Source: Apteryx mantelli
Lineage: Eukaryota; Chordata; Aves; Apterygiformes; Apterygidae
NCBI RefSeq assembly: GCF_036417845.1
Contig: NC_090020.1
Location: 45,988,425 to 46,052,424, forward strand
Length of the DNA: 64,000 nt
Direction of reading: 5' to 3'
Shown: piece by piece, positions 62,571-64,000 of the stretch
Layout of the letters: every line of letters starts with the position of its first letter
Numbering within the stretch: the first letter of the stretch is position 1
Made by a program: the position numbers and the translations under genes
Notes under the pieces: generated by a model
The model's input: only the letters and a program-made list of their open reading frames with translations
Database searches by the model: none
Told to the model about the DNA's origin: nothing

Positions 62571-62640
62571 CATTGGTTGCTCCGCTTTCACCGTGGCCGA
62601 GCATTGGCTGCCGCCAGGCGTCGTAGTGTGACGGGATTGG
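62571..62640. promoter_or_regulatory. Array of three inverted CCAAT boxes (NF-Y-type), 31 and 33 bp apart
   Basis: ATTGG occurs at 62,572-62,576, 62,603-62,607 and 62,636-62,640, in the contexts CCATTGGTTG, GCATTGGCTG and GGATTGGCTC, good NF-Y sites when read on the minus strand. Spacing of about three helical turns is known from promoters of cell-cycle genes expressed in G2/M. I see no CHR element (TTTGAA/TTCGAA) between the array and the donor. Confidence 0.7.
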
Positions 62641-62718
62641 CTCGGCCGGCGTCCGCGGGGCGGTTGCGGGGAGCCGGGCTGGGGCCGCGGGGAGGCGGGC
62701 GAGACGGGCTCGGGCGGG
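62641..62718 (+). other. Putative noncoding first exon, ending at a splice donor
   Basis: GCGGG|GTGAGTGCGG at 62,719 is a consensus donor directly downstream of the CCAAT array. The start site is not visible; the interval shown is only the stretch between the last CCAAT box and the donor. No ATG lies within it, so the exon would be untranslated. The gene is unknown because no coding exon lies in the remaining 1.3 kb. Confidence 0.4.
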
Positions 62719-62754
62719 GTGAGTGCGGGGCCCGCGCGGGGGGCGCCCGGCCGC

Positions 62755-62777
62755 CGCGGCGCGGCGCGGCGCGGCGG
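62755..62777. repeat. (GCGGC)n pentanucleotide repeat, about four units
   Basis: GCGGCGCGGCGCGGC-type units followed by G-runs, just inside the putative first intron. Strong G-quadruplex potential on the plus strand. Confidence 0.85.
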
Positions 62778-63300
62778 GGGGCGGGGGGCCGGGCTCTACC
62801 CGGGCCCGCGCGCCGCCTCCGGCCGCGGGGGGAAGGGGGCAGCAGCCGGAGCCAGGCAGGGCCTCGTCTCGCCGCGGCCGGCCCGAGCCGCGGCCCCGGC
62901 TGCGAGCGGGCGTGGGGCGGCGGCGCGGGCCGCGGGGCTGGGGGCTGCCCTCAGGGGCGGGCTGGCGCGGCGCGGCGGCGGGGCGCGGGCCGGGCCCCTG
63001 CGGGCCGGGGGCGCCGCCGCGGGGTGACGGCCTCGGCCCGCCGTAGCGGCCCCTCCGTCCTGCGCAGCCGGGCCGCGGTGGGGTGTGCGGAGGAGGGGAG
63101 AGGCCTGGGGTGAGGCTGGAGCGGGCAGCGGAGGCGGGCGGCGGGCGCGCCGGTACGGAGCGGGCACGAGGCGGTGTTAGACTGGAAATTCAGAGGGGTC
63201 TTTTATTTGCCGCAGCCACGGGGAGGTGACTCGGTTTCCCGGGGGAAGGGGGGGGGGAAGCTCGCTGCGTGCTGCGCGGGGCGGAGAGTGACTAGTGTAT

Positions 63301-64000
63301 GGGAGGACCGCGCTTCCCTAGTCCTGCGCTCCTGATTATCCTTTGAGAGCTGCCCGGTCAGCGGAACGGATTGCGTTGTTGTTATAGTGCTTCAGGCAAA
63401 ATGAGGTGGGTGTGACTACACCCACATTTCAAGTAAGCCAGTTGGCCTTGCTTGAACTAGATTCGGAAGCCCTCATGCAGCCCCTTTGCTGGAGGAGAGG
63501 TGGTCGAAAAGAGCTGGGAGCAGAATCGCCCCCATGCTCGGGGACGGAATGAATCTGTCTTTGGCCACAGGAATCTGTTTTTTCCTCCAGAGCTGTGTTA
63601 AGATATGTCACCAAAAACGTGCAATTTGGACTTAGAAGTGAAAATGTGTTAAACTGCAGTTATACCCCCTCAGAATGGGTTTTACACATTGATGAGACTC
63701 TCCCTGAGGGTGTTTAGTTTTTGCACTTTAACGTTGCACTTTCTGTAGGCTCGCTTGAACTGATTGTTTCCAGCTAGGCACAGTCCAGTTGAGCTGACTG
63801 CAGTGCAACTGAGATCTTTTAAGATATTGTGCACTGCAGATATGTTCAAGACACTAGACTGGATACTGAAAGTGAATTAACATTTTGTTATGAAGAATAT
63901 ATATCTGTTACATAGCGTGTGAATCTTCACAGTGCAGGAAGATATAAAAAGCCTAGTTGGTATCATAACTGTGATACTGAGTACTTTATAGGACATCTTG
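63301..64000. other. Putative start of intron 1, unique sequence
   Basis: GC content falls quickly to the background level. I see no coding exon. A short AAAATGAG|GTGGGT at about 63,398-63,411, behind TTGTTATAGTGCTTCAG, could be imagined as a tiny ATG exon, but the evidence is too weak to call it. Confidence 0.5.

Larger units (their letters stand above)
62100..63300 (+). promoter_or_regulatory. CpG island 2: strong candidate promoter, probably of a gene running rightward
   Basis: About 1.2 kb of extremely GC- and CpG-rich DNA with several Sp1-type GGGCGGG/CCCGCCC boxes, three inverted CCAAT boxes (62,572, 62,603 and 62,636), a GTGACG half-CRE at 62,628 and no TATA box. A consensus splice donor at 62,719 lies about 80 bases after the last CCAAT box, as expected for a short noncoding first exon on the plus strand. 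Long open frames (up to about 225 codons) cross the island on both strands and overlap heavily. They are almost entirely A/G/R/P and I reject them as coding. Divergent transcription to the left is also possible, since the CCAAT boxes read forward on the minus strand. Confidence 0.85.

Noticed and set aside
62116..63167. Open stretches of 100-225 codons on both strands through CpG island 2
   Set aside because: Same composition effect. The frames cross the predicted splice donor and the CCAAT array, and the residues are almost only A, G, R and P.
63381..63411. Micro-exon with an ATG between TTCAG and GTGGGT
   Set aside because: The polypyrimidine tract is poor, the exon would be about 10 bases long, and nothing downstream in the window supports it.
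1..64000. tRNA, rRNA, snRNA or known microRNA genes
   Set aside because: No A/B-box cloverleaf, U6/7SL-like start or familiar microRNA seed-and-hairpin was recognised by eye. A covariance-model search would be needed to exclude them.

Overview
The window looks like nuclear DNA from a sauropsid, most likely a bird. It is AT-rich and sparsely populated with repeats. The repeats I can recognise are CR1 LINE relics and two retroviral-type solo LTRs. GC-rich DNA is confined to two sharp CpG islands and one smaller block. I found no open frame, exon chain, tRNA, rRNA or processed gene that I can call as a real protein or RNA gene. The longest open frames are either chance frames in unique DNA or by-products of CpG-island composition.

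Layout. From 1 to about 50.8 kb is a gene desert of mostly unique AT-rich DNA. It carries a possible LINE endonuclease fragment (1-75, minus) and two CR1 reverse-transcriptase relics on the plus strand (6.10-7.35 kb and 11.7-12.26 kb). Three CR1 3' ends lie on the minus strand (18.1, 25.4 and 33.9 kb), the last two of an older amniote-type CR1. A 425-bp CpG-rich block (34.1-34.5 kb) shares a module with 38.66-38.74 kb. A cleanly bounded solo LTR with a 6-bp target duplication sits at 41.22-41.71 kb. Small satellites and palindromes are scattered through the desert.

From 50.84 to 51.6 kb is the first CpG island, the best candidate promoter in the left part. From 51.7 to 62.1 kb is AT-rich sequence with a GC-enriched patch (56.9-57.3 kb) and a CA microsatellite. 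It also holds a second, minus-strand solo LTR (59.08-59.57 kb) flanked by an unusual 77-bp direct duplication. From 62.1 to 63.3 kb is a second, stronger CpG island. It has three inverted CCAAT boxes 31 and 33 bp apart and a consensus splice donor at 62,719, as expected for a promoter plus a noncoding first exon of a gene running off the right edge. The last 700 bases would then be the start of intron 1.

The points most worth checking are the 77-bp duplication around the LTR, the mosaic relationship of the two LTRs (near-identical 70-bp block, otherwise unalignable by eye), the same 31-bp CCAAT spacing in LTR 1 and the right CpG island, and the orphan CpG-rich block with its shared module. 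I did not find an evident new multi-gene system.
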